Positions 1 to 11,483 of a stretch of 64,000 nucleotides of DNA are shown piece by piece; position 1 is the stretch's first letter; the number at the start of each line of letters is the position of its first letter. A model generated the notes under the pieces. That model saw only the letters and a list, made by a program, of their open reading frames with translations, was not told the origin of the DNA and ran no database searches. The DNA is from Trichoplax sp. H2 (Eukaryota > Placozoa > Uniplacotomia > Trichoplacea): positions 62,001 through 126,000 of the forward strand of contig NOWV01000121.1 in assembly GCA_003344405.1 (NCBI GenBank). The letters are read 5' to 3'. The position numbers and the translations under genes are program-made.

Positions 1-1493
1 GATTTGGGAACATCACCGATAGTATTCCCATAGTCTAATCGAAAAGCGTCTGCGGTATTTTCATCTATGATGTTTATAAGTTTGACACGATACCATTTGT
101 TGATGTTATTATCATAGTAAGCACAAAAATCACCAACACGGATATCATCCATGTCGTTGCTTTTATCTGCACTATAAAATTTGGTCAAACGATCCTCTAA
201 ATTTTCAAAGTATACACGTTCTCTACTTAAAGGTTGAACCCAAAATTCTGACGGGGATTTAATAGCAGTTACATAAACCGGTTGAAATCCATCATTTTTG
301 AATAGTTCCATAGTCACCGATACACCTTATAAAGGTCGAAGTAATGCAAATTTACTAATCTGTGCATAGATCTTTAAATTAATGGAGGTATCATTTAAAA
401 ATCCTGCAAAATTATCGTATGCTAGTAATTCCGTTATATTTGTATAACCTGGAGCTTTAGTTTCCCTTTCTATAAACATTGCATCAGCACAACGAGATTC
501 CACGTATGATTTAGCCTGTAGTACTGAAACCAAAATTATAAAAAGTTATTCGATGAAGATAAATGAGGTAAAATAACAGCAAACTATAATCTATACTACT
601 GTACTTAGCTGCAATTTTACATAGCTTTCCTATTGTATGTCACATTCGATTATGCTAATTCATTTAAATGAGGAACATTTCAACTATTTAAGTATCCAAT
701 TGGTGACCAACATACCATCATAGAGGTTACCAGTGATGACGCATAGACTATGTTCAGGACTGTATTGAAAATTAGGAGGTTCCAAAGCTATGCAAGCGCC
801 AGTTTTCAATGTTAACCTTCTTAAGCAAGCTCCATGACGTCCCATAAATCGATCATACACTTCCATAGGAATTTTAACAATAGCAGTAAAGTCATCTATT
901 CTACATTGTATAAATTCCGAAAGGGCAGATTCCGCAATTCGAACATTGTCTGAGCTGCCTTCAATGACGGCAATGTAATCTAATCCGTTATCCTACAAGT
1001 ATAAAATTCGATATTTATTGTCCATGGCAGCGCGTGCGATAGATCGCAATTATTACTGAAATTATTTTCTACTGCATTCTATTTACATCACATGCATGAC
1101 TGTAAATAATAAACCAAAAAATGATACTAGTGTATACCTAAAATAATGGAAACAGCAAGGTTGATACAAGATGTATACTACAGACATTGTGTAATACTAT
1201 TTGTGACAGGCTTATAACAATTCAGGTTTATCATCTCAATATAGGTATTTCATCAGAATTTTTAAGTTTGTAATTTTAGATAATATCAAATACATTGTAG
1301 TATATATCAAGTTGCAAGAGGGACACAGGATAATTGTTTCAATTAAGGAAAGATACGTTCTGTAAATTAAATAATGAAAGTGCTGGCTATTTCAGAAAGC
1401 TTACCTGTAATTTTACGTTTATCTTTACGTTCGCTTTCTCTTCAATGGAACGTAAGTTAGTTTTATTCTTGCCATGCACTTCGTTTATTATAT
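1..1493 (-). CDS. TDRKH: TDRKH-like protein: two KH domains plus Tudor (partial at both ends)
   Basis: The exons I can place on the minus strand are 1405-1493, 716-992, 449-523 and 1-325, with consistent phases 0/1/1. The first holds the end of KH1 (GKNKTNLRSIEEKANVKI); the second finishes KH1 and opens KH2 (DRFMGRHGACLRRLTLKTGA). A 'gtatgt' donor at 715 joins 716 to 523. The last exon carries a Tudor domain with FWVQ, WYRVKLI and DYGN aromatic-cage-type segments. Exon 449-523 must splice at 448/326; read through, it meets a stop at 327-329. The order KH-KH-Tudor is that of TDRKH (Papi), a mitochondrial-surface RNA-binding adaptor for piRNA trimming in animals. AKAP1 also has KH plus Tudor but only one KH. 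The 5' exon(s) lie upstream of 1493 and were not found. The 3' end is cut by the window edge. Confidence 0.85.
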
Positions 1494-3720
1494 CTGTAAA
1501 AAATTAATTACCATGGGTTATAATACGAACAACAGGACAACAGTCTTAGTACCTACTACTGTCAGTATTATCTCTAGGCCGACTAAAGTGTGTGCTCTAC
1601 AGGAAATTGTTTTACTTTCTTAATTAATTGCACCTCTTGCTAAATATACTACCGTGGCGGTATTTGTGGACAGCGGACACGCAGATTTATGCGTATATTA
1701 CAGTTATTACTTCAGTCATTCATTATAATTGCATTCTTATACAAGATCAACTCTGAGCAAGGAGTATTTTACTGTCGATCTTTCTAACAGTAATGAAATA
1801 TATCAGCATCAATAAATTAATTATAAAACAAACTATACAGTATACTGTAAGCGTATATGCGTCTAATCACGGCTCTCTCTCTGTAACACGGTTAATAGGT
1901 AAAGTACCTATATATGAGTATGGATATTAAAATAACGGTCATTGATTGAGCTTGTTCACTTTCATAATGATACATTCTCTCCAGAGTCTCTCATCTGTAC
2001 ATTTACGAGGTAAATAAAGAAAAGCTTTTGCCTGTATGATCTGTACTGGATGATTCAGGGTATCGTACTAGTGCCAAAAATTGAGTGGGAATGTTGGCAT
2101 CTTTTTACGAGTTCAATGCTGAGCATAAAAATGTACTGCATCGGCAAGCAAACTAACTCCGGAATGATAACACGTATTATATACCAAATTGAGGAAATTT
2201 TTATGCTTGCTGTACTTCCTGAGCTAATTCTATGGAACAGAAATAGGCTGATAAAGTATAGGAAACATTGCACTGTGGTAGAGTGTAAAAGCTACCATAT
2301 TGTCATTAATACGAGGTTTACGCGAGTACACCTGAGCAATTTTAGCAACACCAAATTGAGAAAATTTCCATGTTTCCTGTACTTTATGAGCTCATTTTAT
2401 ACAAAAAGAAATAGCGGATAAAATGTACGTCATTACTGCTATTAATAAGAGCGTTATGGGAGTAAATATAGTTAGTACACTCATTAGCAACTAAATGTAA
2501 GATATACAGTAGTGAGTGTACACTACTAAGCCTCATTACTGAATTGCTGTACTGCCCATTGTGCATCTTATTGCTTCATAGTTTATGAAATGGGATAAAT
2601 CTAGACAAGCAACGAGTATTTTTAGATCATTTACTGTACCTTCATTCCAATAGTTTCAGAAGATGAATCATTAGAACATTCATTGAGTACAGTATACTGT
2701 AATAATATACGCATACAAATACATCCATCACGCAAGCATGGCATAGTGCTTTAGATTACCCATAAAGTAGCTGCGCTATTTGCATAGCAGCTCCTGCGAT
2801 TGCAAGATACTTGCACATCAAATGGAGAGTTGTATGTGAAACTAACGACTGTTGCTATTGAAATTTATTTGGATCATCATATCATCATCCAATTTCTATT
2901 GTACTTTGTGTAGTTAGCCATGGCTATTGGAGAATACGAATCTACCGTACGTATATACAGTATCGTTATGGATTGAGAATATAATTTTACTCTATGATGT
3001 TAAAGCTCACATGCTATCCAAGCGAGTTCAACCAAACCAATGTAAAATCTTATGTAATCCTGCTATGTAGTATTGCAATACAAACGCTAGCTTTGTGCAA
3101 AATATTTCATTACTTTACAGAAGTGTTTTACTTCATCTTTCGCACAATATTAACATGCGATGGGAGAGTTTTTGTTGACCATGCTTGGATTCAAACCTGC
3201 AGCGAGCACACACACTACAGTAGTGTAACATTTGTGGATACACAATCATTCATTAAGATCATTTCTCTAACCTTTTGGAATGGTTACTATGATAGTTATC
3301 ATTTCTGTAAATTGCACAGAGTGATCATTCTTTTTATTTTTCCACCAAAGGAAAATAGCAAATAATGTCACTGCGGAGAGAGAATATCGGTTGACTAGCC
3401 TGCCATACCATGGATGTCCAGCCATTGCAAAAGAATTGAATAATTTTTTCTATTCTACTACTTTGAAACCCCAGTAGGAAACTGTTAATAATCCACGTGT
3501 CCAGTTAATTACTCTCCAATAGATTATCCCTTGTTCTTATTCAATTCAAGGTTACTCTAATCCCTTCAAGCGTTAATTTAAAGCGATTTCCTGCTGTATT
3601 TACTATACAATATTTGATCTTTCAACTGCTTTTGGCGGAATGCAAATGGTAGAAGGGAAGTCGGATTTTCTAACGTTACTGTCTTGTCTGCCGTCTAGTC
3701 CGTCCACAGTACGTGCCACT

Positions 3721-3860
3721 GTAAAGTACGGTACACTGTACTGTACTGTACTGTCTGAACTGTACATTGTACAGTACAAGGATTTCCATCCTGGTACCGG
3801 TATCACTAATCTAGACCGAGTTGGGTTCGGTTCGGTTCGGTTCAATACCTTTATGATCTA
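3721..3860. repeat. Palindromic TGTAC/GTACA repeat followed by GGTTCGGTTC element
   Basis: TGTAC units (ctgtactgtactgt) pass into GTACA units, then a segment GGTTCGGTTCGGTTCAATAC followed by CTTTATGATCTAC. The same GGTTCGG..CAATACCTTTATGATCTAC segment recurs at about 38872-38904, so this is a dispersed element. Confidence 0.75.
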
Positions 3861-4758
3861 CTGTATATGACTAAACCTCGATCAAATTGCATTTCATCTA
3901 ATGTTGGAGTTAGCAAAATGAGCAGTAGTACAGCAGGCACTGTGCTTATCCTTATTTTTGGGCATGATGATGGTGATAAGATACTACAATTCGAGCTAGC
4001 TAGCTAATAATTAAGTCATAGCAGTGATTCATCTCAGAAATTCAATCTATTCTCCATTCATATCATTCCTACAACATGATATCACAGAGGGAATTGGATA
4101 ATGGATATGTTGATGAGGCGATTTCATGCAGTAGTTACAATCACTGGTGTAGTACAGACGGTATGCCTTCTTCATGCCTGTACTGCAAGTGTCAGCATCT
4201 ATCAGCATGGAAATAAACGGCTTAAAGTGAAACTGCAACTCTCACAGTGTGCTGATGTACTGTCAGGGACTACTCAAAATCGTAATTAGCTTCCTGGTAG
4301 TATCGTATACGGTTTCATCTCTAACGTAGAGTAGAATGATGGAAAAAATGATCAACCTCCACATTATTTTGCACTGTGGTCGTTTCCTATCCCATCTCTT
4401 TTCTTTTGGAGTAGTCGCTGGTACTGTACAGTACTGACTTTTCGATTATGCCGTGGAAAAGAACGAGAGAATCACCGTTTTAGTATCCACATGGACTCTA
4501 CTCAATACTGTACTTGCAGCAAACCTATTGAACAAGGGGGATGTCATGATGGCTACAATAATACGGTAATAATATTCTATTCTATTACGCGTGATTTGCA
4601 TAGGTAGATGTATATGAACAGTACATGGATACTCTGCATTCATCAATATTATCATGTAGAATAATGTCCGTCTTCTTACTGCCACACAGGACTCTTTTCC
4701 TTGATATCGATCTCATCTTCATCCTCTGCATCCTCTACCCTACGTGTCCTTCTCAGTT

Positions 4759-5415
4759 TATACAGTTACAGTATCACACCCTCTACAGTGTACAGTGTAC
4801 AGTAGTATATCTTCTGATTATACAGTACTGTACTGTAGAGACCAGCGTTGTTGATAATGTTGAATGTTATGGCAAAATTTACTGTACATGTATTCAAAAT
4901 GCAGACCAAAAAATCGAGCTTTGTTGAAATCTCTATGACTGTAATGGACTGTATAGTGTCTAATACTCTAAACTCCTTTTGCATGTGGAGCATGTCCATT
5001 TCCCGTCCATTCTGCAGATCTTCTCACCTTCATAAAATCTCATCCTCTACTGTACACTGTACAGTACACTACGTGTCATTCTCTGTTCGCACCATACAAG
5101 AGTTAACAAACTATAGCACAGTATAGTTATACAGTATCACACATGGTACTGTATGAACAGTACAGTGTACAGTGTACAGTACTGTGCCTTCTAATTGTAC
5201 TGTGCTCTGTACTCTACAGTGTACGGTGTACAGTATGGAGTGCCTTTCTACGGTATGTTGTACTGTACTGTACTGCACTGTACCATGGGCTGCATTTAAA
5301 ATACTGACCAAAGTATCATAGCTTGTTGAAATCTCTATGACTGTAATGGACTGTATGGTACTCGAAACTCCTTTTGCATCTAGAGCATGTCAGTTTCCGT
5401 CCCTCTGAGATCTTC
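4759..5415. repeat. Tandem duplication, unit about 400 bp, with GTAC repeats
   Basis: Two diverged copies (about 4759-5030 and 5121-5415) share TTGTTGAAATCTCTATGACT (4921 and 5323, offset 402), then CTCCTTTTGCAT and GATCTTCT. Between these anchors each copy carries differently expanded TGTAC/GTACA arrays, so the pentanucleotide part evolves faster than its frame. Confidence 0.75.
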
Positions 5416-5469
5416 TACTGATTGAAATCGTCAACCAAACCCACTAGAATTGATTAGGCGATCAAGACC

Positions 5470-8400
5470 ATGGCTACCATGAACAGATTGCAGAGGTGTA
5501 CAATTCTTGGAAGATCTTTGATATCAAATAAAAAGTTACTCGCTCTTAGCTATCATGACGAGAGTAGATCCAGTGTTATTCCATCAACTGTGGTTACCAA
5601 TTCTAGTGAGTACAAGGTCAGTTTGCAAGGATATCGCTTTGTCTGATGAGAGCGAATTCATGGTTGTAGAGTATGTTGCCAATTATGCATTACTTCGGTT
5701 CAATGCAGATAGACTGCAGTAATTTGATCGACCACTCCCAAGAAAGAAGTGAAAGCTTCTAGCTTGCTTTACCACTTACAAGTTGCAATCTTATTCCTTA
5801 CTTTAATTCCTATTAGTAGCCTTTTAATCTGGACCAATAGTTTGCTTTCATCAAATTACTTATACACGTACGCGTATACTTTGAGTGGACAGTAGAATCA
5901 GGATAGCGGGATGCAGTATTTGACGTGTACGACGTGCACTATATCGTCCTCATCAAAGATTCTCTACTTTTGTAGAAGGTCTGTCGTTCTGTACAGCCAA
6001 AAACAAGACGAGCAATATACTACATTAACTGTAGTAAACTTAAAAATAATGCAGTAATTAACTTCTATTGCTTAATCTGCTATCTATCTTCAAATGAATC
6101 TGATATTAGGAAAACTACTCACAAATGAAATCTGTCGTTGATGACCTACGCCAAGTGGTGGACAATATTAAACTAGGTACAACAACTTTATACAACTGTT
6201 ATAAATTGTCGTTTTGATATTCTTATTAGAGTATAAATATACAGTAGGAGTGATCACAACTGAATATTGTATAGTCTATGCATACGTCATCACTTTAGCT
6301 AGTGATTTCTATTCTAAATCCGCTGCCTCTTTAAAAGTCCCTATTGATGCATGGACGCGTAGATGCGTATTCAACAGCTAGCATTATTGTTATAATTGAG
6401 AAGAATGAATGAATTCTCTTAAACATCTAGCTACATGCATAAGATGCAATAGCCTTTGTACCATCAACAAAATATATTAGCGGCTAATCATTTTAGCAGT
6501 GCAGTAACTGTTGGCTTGCGGCTGCAAACCTGCTCGTAAAAGCAGAAAAAAGTGCGACACCAAATTACTGTACGATCCATTACTATTGCGCGTTCACACA
6601 TCTGATAATACTATCGTTTAGAAACATTCAAAGTTTTACAAATATCCGTTGATATCGCCAAGCCCATAGTGCAAAAGTATGCATTTGCAATACCCTCTAA
6701 GTTTATGCGTACTACGGTAGGAATACTTAGAAATCTTTATAGATACGCACAAAAACTTGCTTGATTATACAGTATAGTCTATAGCTATTTTATAGGCACG
6801 AAAATCAATTTTATATTAGTATATATAGGCATCAATTTGTTATTTAATTTATCTTAAGGCGGAGGAGAAAAGGCTAGGCAACGCCATCTGTCGAAGAATA
6901 AGCTACTGCCGCGCGATCGCTTAGATAAACTTATTGATCCTGGGTAAATCTCAATCCTTCACCATGCTAATTTTACAAAATTTCTATAGACGCTTTACTC
7001 ATTAGCCATATTATACGTTGTTTTTCAATCGATGTTGGGATGGTATGATTTTCCATGAATAAGTTCGCCTTTCCTTGAGCTATCTCAACTCGCTGGACAT
7101 AAATGCTACGGTAAAGAAGAAGTTCCAGCTGCTGGCATCGTCACAGGAATCGGCCGTGTCTCTGGGTATTACATTTATCTTATGAGTCATTTTACGTTAA
7201 AATGAATACAATAAATAATAATCTATTAATTTCTATTTCAGTTTGGCTCAATAAGTATTTACTTTCTGAAATTTTGCGTTAAAACACCTAAATAATGTAT
7301 CATTACTAATATAGAGCCGAATGCGTAATTGTTGTCAACGATCCAACTGTCAAAGGAGGTACCTACTATCCATTAACAGTTAAGAAGCACCTTCGAGCTC
7401 AAGAAATTGCTCACCAAAATCAATTACCATGCATTTATTTGGGTAAATTTATGGATCGATCGCTATCGTATAACTGTCACTACATTACATTTTACTTCGC
7501 ACACCGAATGAAAGTTCGCTAACATAATGAGTTATGATTGTCTCAGGCTTTCTCTATTGCTCTATGGCCTGTATTTATTATTTTTCAATACCTTCATAGT
7601 TGATTCAGGTGGAGCAAATCTACCGCGCCAAGATGAAGTATTTCCTGATGTTGGCCATTTCGGAAGAATATTTTACAACCAAGCTAACATGTCTTCTGAT
7701 AGAATACCACAGGTACTAAAGACGGCTTGTATCTAGGTGGACCTCAAATGTTCCCTTAAAGTTTAACGCAAAGTACTGAGTTATTAGCGTGCAGTATCTA
7801 CTTTCAACAGTTTATGTCGATCAACTGATCGCACGCAACAATACTTTACAGTGTATTTAATTCGCATATCCTAATGTAACCTTATGAAACTTGACCATAG
7901 CTAAATATTTTTAAGCTTTACTATATCTCTGAACCTAAATCGATCTTAATTAATGAAATATACAGAAAAAAATTCAATACCGTACGTGATCTGAATACAT
8001 CCTATTCTTTACTAGATGAAATAATGACCTTGCAACTTGCTTACTGTTCGTTAAAGCTAGTGGGGATAATCTACGTACGCAATCTAAATGAGCAAACATC
8101 TCTTTATTAGTTGAATTATCTGTCATCAGGTCATGCAATCGATCATCGGTGTTAGGCCGGTGTACTATAGGTCCAATAGCTGCTAACACCTAGGTGATAC
8201 CTATTTCGTCTATCTATGAAACTGATTACTATTTTATATAGTTTGATACATCGTAGTGTCGTATTCTTACTTATCCCCTCTAATAATACTTGATCTAACA
8301 TTAAAATACATATCTGAAATTTGAAGGTCGCTGTAGTATTAGGTTCGTGTACTGCCGGTGGTGCTTATGTGCCTGCTATGTCTGACGAAGTAGTTATGGT

Positions 8401-10620
8401 TAAAAATCAAGGAACTATATTCCTGGGTGGACCTCCGTTGGTAATATTTTAGATAGCACCTTATCGATAAATTTTGTATATCATACTATCTTAAGATACA
8501 GTATAGCTAAATCTTTAATCACAATATTTAAATTGATACATTGTATAAATTCATTCATCTAGGTCAAAGCTGCCACTGGAGAAGTCGTTAGTGCTGAAGA
8601 ACTCGGTGGAGCTGAAGTTCACTGCAGGTGAACATGCTACTGTATAGTATCAACGTTAATTAAAGTAAACTCCAACCCGGCATCATTCACTCATATACTT
8701 GTGCCTTTTAATAGCGTTTCTGGAGTGAGTGACCACATGGCAATGGACGACGAGCATGCGTTACATATTGCTCGTCAAATTATCTCTAATTTAAATTATA
8801 AAAAGGAAGTTCAAGTAAGTATCAGACGTTAAATGTGATTTCATTTATATCAACTCGTTTTAGATTCTTATCATAGCTTATCATTTCTGTAATTGCTTGA
8901 ACATAATTCACTATGAGTTTTAAATCCATTAAGAGCGTTATGCAGCCCCCTGAAAAACCGGCCTATCCATCGGATGAAATTTACGGCATAGTAGGAACAA
9001 ATCTGAAGAAAAGTTACGATGTTAGACAGGTATTAAGTTATAATGTTTACAACACGCAGAACTATGTAAGAAATAATCCATTGCTGAAAATGCGAATATA
9101 TGATGTTAAACATATTGTACACCTTTCACAAATTATATATCTATGTTGTAATCCTTCAATTATGCCAATCATTTACAAACAATTGGATATTACATAAATT
9201 TAGGTTATTGCAAGAATAGTCGATGGTAGTAAATTTAACGAATTCAAAGCAAATTATGGCAAAACATTAGTTACAGGTTAGTTGATAAAATAAATAATAA
9301 TTTACAGATAAATTAATTTTTGATTCAGTTATGGTTATAGTCATCATCCCGCCTATAGAATAACTGAAACTGTTCTTCATATATCTTTAGGATTCGCACG
9401 TCTACATGGATACCCAGTTGGTATTATTGCCAATAATGGTATCCTATTTTCAGAATCGGCACTAAAGGTATTGACAAACACGAAATATCGATATCAGCAG
9501 TTTATGCATATCACATAATCTTCATTTTCATGGCATGATAGGCTACACATTTTATTGAATTATGCTGCCAGCGAGACATCCCTTTAATATTTCTTCAAAA
9601 TATTACTGGTAGGCTATCGCATTTATAATTATATCTTGCTTACTGTAGTTGAAACGGTGATAAATCAAAATCTAATCGCAGTATATACATACGTTTTGAA
9701 CTTCTATTCACTATAGTGAAATGTGTTGTAACAGTCGTCTGATTTTTGTTAATATTTAGGATTTATGGTAGGGAAAGAGTATGAAGCAGGTGGTATTGCA
9801 AAGAATGGTGCTAAAATGGTTACCGCTGTCGCTTGTGCCAAAGTACCAAAATTTACTGTTATTATTGGTGGTAGTTATGGAGCCGGTAATTACGGCATGT
9901 GTGGTAGAGCCTACAGGTAACCATACTCTACAAGTCTAGTTCTGAACATGATTTCATAAAAGCGAAAGATTAAACAATAGGACCTATAAGAGCCGAATAC
10001 GAAATGTAATACTGAATTTTAAAATAATACCATTTATGCGCTTCTTCAGTCCGAGGTTTTTATTCACATGGCCAAATACGAGAATATCGGTAATGGGAGG
10101 AGAACAAGCTGCAAACGTTCTGGCTACTGTCGCAGCGGATCAGAGAAAACGTGAAAATAAACAGGTAACAAAGCCAAATCCTTTAGCCTCGACATATTGT
10201 ATGTATCAAATATTTATTGCATTTACAGCATTAGAATATTCTAATACAAGCTTACTTTACGTCGATGTAGTGGACAGAAGAAGAAGATAAAGCTTTAAAA
10301 GAGCCAATTATTAAAAAGTATGAGAAAGAAGGACATCCATACTATTCATCTGCAAGGTACTTCTAACTAATATTACCGTTTAATAAGAATGATTTAGTGG
10401 ACTAACATATTGCATACTGTACATCGTGGAGCAAACAAATGTTCAACTATATGTTAGTTCAGGCCATAGTGTTATTATTTATTGAAAACATTCCTATTTC
10501 AGGTTATGGGACGATGGAGTTATCGATCCATCCGATACAAGAACTGTTTTAGGATTATGCCTAAGTTCAACTTACAACACGTCCCCGCAGAAAACTAAAT
10601 TTGGCGTATTTCGAATGTAA
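5470..10620 (+). CDS. MCCC2: Methylcrotonoyl-CoA carboxylase beta chain, mitochondrial
   Basis: Carboxyltransferase subunit of the leucine-degradation enzyme that carboxylates 3-methylcrotonyl-CoA. It reads collinearly with human MCCC2 throughout. Exons: 5470-5616, 6110-6176, 6859-6943, 7064-7165, 7315-7442, 7600-7712, 8327-8440, 8563-8627, 8715-8814, 8934-9029, 9204-9276, 9391-9467, 9542-9608, 9760-9916, 10050-10164, 10271-10356, 10503-10620. They sum to 1710 nt, 569 aa (human 563). The N-terminus is rich in R, K, S and L, as expected for a mitochondrial presequence. Landmarks are [15 protein letters not shown] in exon 7, [16 protein letters not shown] across exon 13, [16 protein letters not shown] in exon 14 and [12 protein letters not shown] in exon 15. 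The acyl-CoA-binding glycine-rich loops are intact and all splice sites are GT-AG. The gene converges on CLCA. Confidence 0.97.
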
Positions 10621-11483
10621 ATTAGGACATACAATAGACGAAATTACGATTATAATTTTCGTTAAATTGAAATTCACAAGCTATATTTTGGACATTTAAT
10701 ATAGAATGGATTAATATGCAGTATGATCATAGTTAACATAAAGATGTTTCTTGGTTAGAGTTTCACTTTGTGTTATTTACATGGAAAATTTTAAAATACA
10801 TACTGAAAAATTTTGATGGCCAGTACGATTTCATGCAATAGAGATATGTACTGCAATTACTGTCGCTTATTGCAACTACAGTTTTGCTAACTGCATTTAA
10901 GATACTAAAAATAAAATTGTTTATCAGTTTTATTAAATATTTTGCTGTTGATATCGGTTACAGTAATAAGTAGTAGCGCCAATTATACCCTTCTACTTAC
11001 AAACAGCTGAACGTAGTCTTTCCAATAGATTAAATCAAAGCGTAATTTGTCTACTTTAAATTAAATTCCTTTTTGAATTCCTCATAATCTATCTATAGAC
11101 GCTACTCTTACTAACCAATCACTCCTTCGTAGTTAATTGTATTATTTACGCGGTTAGAAATTTTAATATGGATCGATTTGCAGATCAAAGGTATTGCATT
11201 GCAATGTAACTTCATTGAGAACAAGTTTATTACAAATTTTCGAAATCTTTTAAAAGACATAAAAAGCAACCGATTCGGAAATTGCTAATATACAAGAAGC
11301 TTTACACTTTTCAACGGTTAACTGACAGAAAATTCTTACTTTTAATAATTAACAAATTATTTATAATCTGTTAATCATTCCGAATATCACATTCAGGCAA
11401 CCTTAAAATCTCACATATTTGATTAATAGAAATACCTACTTTAATGTAGTCCAACTGATATATGACACGTTTACTTTAACAAA
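10621..11483. other. Convergent 3'-3' spacer between MCCC2 and CLCA
   Basis: AT-rich 3' flank of both genes. No exon, RNA gene or palindromic repeat array seen. Confidence 0.6.

Larger units (their letters stand above)
1494..5469. other. Intergenic space upstream of divergent TDRKH-like gene and MCCC2
   Basis: About 4 kb that should hold the missing 5' exon(s) of the TDRKH-like gene and both promoters. I see no convincing coding exon. It contains a short local duplication near 2190-2430, palindromic GTAC-type repeats from about 3720, and a duplicated block of about 400 bp at 4759-5415. The 123-codon open frames at 2050-2421 and 2994-3365 have no recognisable similarity and look like chance. 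Confidence 0.6.

Noticed and set aside
327-329. Apparent premature stop between the KH and Tudor parts of the TDRKH-like gene
   Set aside because: A canonical AG|gt donor at 448 and an AG acceptor at 326 give a 123-bp intron that restores the frame (KAPG-VSVTMELF), so it is intronic, not a disabling mutation.
2050-2421. 123-codon open frame
   Set aside because: No similarity, no splice partners, and it spans a local duplication of non-coding character. An opposite-strand frame of 72 codons overlaps it.
2994-3365. 123-codon open frame
   Set aside because: Composition looks like random AT-rich translation (many F, I, Y, C); no domain or partner exon.
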